This document shows, piece after piece, positions 62,423 to 64,000 of a stretch of DNA of 64,000 nt (position 1 is its first letter; the number at the start of each line of letters is the position of its first letter). The DNA is from Pseudomonas sp. Fl4BN1 (GTDB taxonomy: Bacteria > Pseudomonadota > Gammaproteobacteria > Pseudomonadales > Pseudomonadaceae). The notes under the pieces are model-generated. The model saw only the letters and a program-made list of their open reading frames with translations, had not been told where the DNA came from and ran no database searches. The stretch is from positions 88,060 through 152,059 of the forward strand of contig NZ_JAAARM010000018.1 of assembly GCF_009908285.1 (NCBI RefSeq), given 5' to 3'. The translations under genes were made by a program, and so were the position numbers.

Positions 62423-63325
62423 TCAGAGGCGGCGGGACACATCGTCCAGGGCCGCAGGTAAATCAGTGAACTGGAAAGTGAAACCTGCCTCCAGCAAGCG
62501 CGCGGGTACCGCACGCTGGCCACCCAGCAACAGCACTGACAACTCACCCAGCGCCAGACGCAAGACAAACGCCGGCAAGGGCAGCACTGCCGGCCGGTGC
62601 AAAACCCGTCCCAGGCTCTTGGCGAACTCGCGATTGCGTACCGGCTTCGGCGCGCAGGCATTATAAGGACCTCGTGCCTCGTCCTGATGCACAAGAAAAT
62701 CAATCAGGGCTATTTGGTCCTGGATATGAATCCATGGCATCCACTGCCGGCCATTGCCGATAGGGCCACCCAGCCCCAACTTGAACGGCAGCAGCAAGCG
62801 CGACAAAAAGCCGCCCTCGGCGGACAGCACCAAACCGGTGCGCAGCAGCACCACACGCACCCCCATGGCCTCGGCCCGCAGGGCGGTTTCTTCCCAGGCA
62901 ATACATAACTGGCTGGCAAAGTCCTCGCTGACTGGAGGCGAATCCTCAGTCAGTTCCCGCTCGCCACCGTCACCGTACCAACCCACTGCCGATCCCGAGA
63001 GCAAAACCCGAGGCTTGTGCTCACGGCTTTCGAGCCAGGCCAGCAGAGTTTCGGTAAGGGCAATGCGGCTGTTCCACACCAGCGCCTTGCGCTTATGAGT
63101 CCAGGGCCGATCGGCAATCGGCGCCCCGGCCAGGTTGATCACCGCGTCCAGCGGAGCCTGGTCCAGCTCTTGCAAAGTCTTGATTGCCCGCACCTGGGGC
63201 CCGCACAGGGCGGCAACTTTATCGGGCTGGCGAGTCCATACACTCAACTGGTGACCCTGGGCTTGCCAATGACGACATAGCGCACGCCCGATCAAACCAG
63301 TACCGCCGGTCAGCAATATATGCAT
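62423..63325 (-). CDS. TIGR01777-family NAD(P)-dependent epimerase/dehydratase
   Basis: 300 residues of the SDR39U1/YfcH family. The Rossmann motif is ILLTGGTGLIGRALCRHW at the N-terminus. LSGSAVGWYGDGG carries the active-site Tyr context, and the C-terminal DUF1731 region ends near LGGQRAVPARLLEAGFTFQF. The reaction is unknown. It is often encoded with hemH and the light-stress phr region in Pseudomonas. Divergent from the FAD oxidoreductase. Confidence 0.9.
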   Translation of the reverse strand: MHILLTGGTGLIGRALCRHWQAQGHQLSVWTRQPDKVAALCGPQVRAIKTLQELDQAPLDAVINLAGAPIADRPWTHKRKALVWNSRIALTETLLAWLESREHKPRVLLSGSAVGWYGDGGERELTEDSPPVSEDFASQLCIAWEETALRAEAMGVRVVLLRTGLVLSAEGGFLSRLLLPFKLGLGGPIGNGRQWMPWIHIQDQIALIDFLVHQDEARGPYNACAPKPVRNREFAKSLGRVLHRPAVLPLPAFVLRLALGELSVLLLGGQRAVPARLLEAGFTFQFTDLPAALDDVSRRL

Positions 63326-63448
63326 GACATCTTCCTCGCGTGGCGTTTTACCCGAATGACTAGTCTATTTTTATAAGCAGGGAGCTTTTCAATCGGGCAG
63401 GTTGTGTTTCAACGATAGACAACCCGCCCCACTGATGACGCCGAAAAC

Positions 63449-63472
63449 TATACCAAAAAACAATATTGTACA
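63449..63472. promoter_or_regulatory. Candidate LitR/CarH-type MerR-family (light-response) operator
   Basis: TATACC-N12-TGTACA (63449-63454 and 63467-63472) differs by one base from the T(G/A)TACA-N12-TGTA(C/T)A consensus I recall for class II LitR (PplR) regulators of P. putida. It lies in the space shared by the divergent epimerase and FAD oxidoreductase genes, which in that species neighbour light-induced phr genes. A further TGTACA is at 63494-63499. Confidence 0.55.
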
Positions 63473-63519
63473 GGTTTTGGCGGCGGCGTAATCTGTACAG
63501 AAAGGTAAACGAGGCCCCT

Positions 63520-64000
63520 ATGACAGTACCCATCGCAATCATTGGTACCGGCATCGCCGGACTCTCCGCCGCCCAGGCGCTGCGAGACACCGGGCATACC
63601 GTCCAACTCTTCGACAAAAGCCGCGGCAGTGGTGGACGCATGTCGAGCAAACGCAGCGATGCCGGAAGCCTGGACCTGGGAGCCCAGTATTTTACCGCCC
63701 GCGACCGCCGTTTCGTCACTGAAGTCCAGCGCTGGCAAGCCGAGGGTTGGGTCGCCGAATGGGCACCGCAACTCTACAACTCTCACGGCGGCCAACTCAG
63801 CCCCTCGCCGGACGAACAGACTCGCTGGGTCGGCACCCCGCGCATGAGCGCCATCACCCGTGCGCTGATCGGCGACGTGGAAGTGCACTTCGCCTGCCGC
63901 ATCACCGAAGTCTTCCGTGGCGAACAGCACTGGCACCTGCAGGATGCCGAAGGCTTCACCCATGGCCCGTTCAGTCACGTGGTGATCGCCACCCCGGCCC
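63520..64000 (+). CDS. FAD/NAD(P)-dependent amine-oxidase-like oxidoreductase (3' end cut by window)
   Basis: The first 160 codons of a flavoprotein. The N-terminus is IAIIGTGIAGLSAAQAL (GxGxxG) and the second FAD motif is FDKSRGSGGRMSSKR (the RGxGGR signature). The rest follows the renalase-like/amine-oxidase pattern (LDLGAQYFTARDRRF). The substrate and C-terminal part are unseen. Confidence 0.85.
   Translation, partial: MTVPIAIIGTGIAGLSAAQALRDTGHTVQLFDKSRGSGGRMSSKRSDAGSLDLGAQYFTARDRRFVTEVQRWQAEGWVAEWAPQLYNSHGGQLSPSPDEQTRWVGTPRMSAITRALIGDVEVHFACRITEVFRGEQHWHLQDAEGFTHGPFSHVVIATPA

Noticed and set aside
61410..62703. A 97-codon N-terminal extension of hemH
   Set aside because: Trp/Cys/Arg-rich residues unlike ferrochelatase; they come from the antisense-like reading of the upstream epimerase region.
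1..64000. CRISPR arrays, tRNA genes, insertion sequences and prophage genes
   Set aside because: I looked for regularly spaced repeats, tRNA cloverleaf/CCA patterns, transposases and phage modules and saw none; only REP-type palindromes were found.

Overview
The window is chromosomal DNA of a Pseudomonas, most likely from the fluorescens/protegens/chlororaphis side of the genus. The grounds are high G+C coding sequence, REP palindromes of the GTAGGAGC... type, and a gene order that from memory closely follows three blocks of the P. aeruginosa PAO1 map (roughly PA4413-PA4441, PA3921-PA3924 and PA4626-PA4658). No database was searched; names rest on reading the proteins and on recalled synteny.

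1-9334 (minus strand): the front of the division and cell wall (dcw) cluster, mraZ-rsmH-ftsL-ftsI-murE-murF-mraY-murD-ftsW. All genes overlap or abut, and they are driven by a clear promoter followed by three 10-bp spaced MraZ boxes. ftsW is cut by the window edge. 9542-9930: rnpB (RNase P RNA) with its own promoter.

9965-18504: rsmI diverges from lpoA-yraN-diaA-dolP (penicillin-binding protein activation, replication control and outer-membrane maintenance). sspA-sspB and the cytochrome bc1 operon petABC follow on the minus strand. 18554-26964: rplM-rpsI, then a tas-like aldo/keto reductase, an acyl-CoA dehydrogenase divergent from a GlxA-type regulator, zapE, trpS with an unusual C-terminal extension, an alpha/beta hydrolase and zapG.

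27-44 kb is the more variable, accessory part. It holds an OmpA-like lipoprotein, an MBL-fold hydrolase, ogt, two tiny membrane proteins divergent from an unassigned two-component system, and a LysR regulator. Then comes a lipid-related cluster: a 911-residue MalT/LuxR-type regulator, DUF1329, DUF1302 outer-membrane protein and a medium-chain acyl-CoA ligase. It is followed by an MFS transporter with a divergent AraC regulator and a LysE exporter. The DUF1302/DUF1329/ligase cluster is the best candidate here for an incompletely described system.

44.3-64 kb returns to conserved chromosome: an HprA-like dehydrogenase, rsmC, a Mn2+-sensing yybP-ykoY riboswitch ahead of a GDT1/UPF0016 exporter, an M48 lipoprotein protease, a chemoreceptor, an SRAP protein, small cysteine-rich and DUF2007 proteins, an acyltransferase and a YajG lipoprotein. 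After these come mqo with a long leader, hpt with three small companions, upp-uraA, hemH, a TIGR01777 epimerase and a truncated FAD oxidoreductase. The last intergenic region carries a near-consensus site for light-responsive LitR/MerR regulators.

Most of the window is core metabolism and cell-envelope biology. I saw no tRNA, CRISPR array, prophage, insertion sequence or toxin-antitoxin pair.
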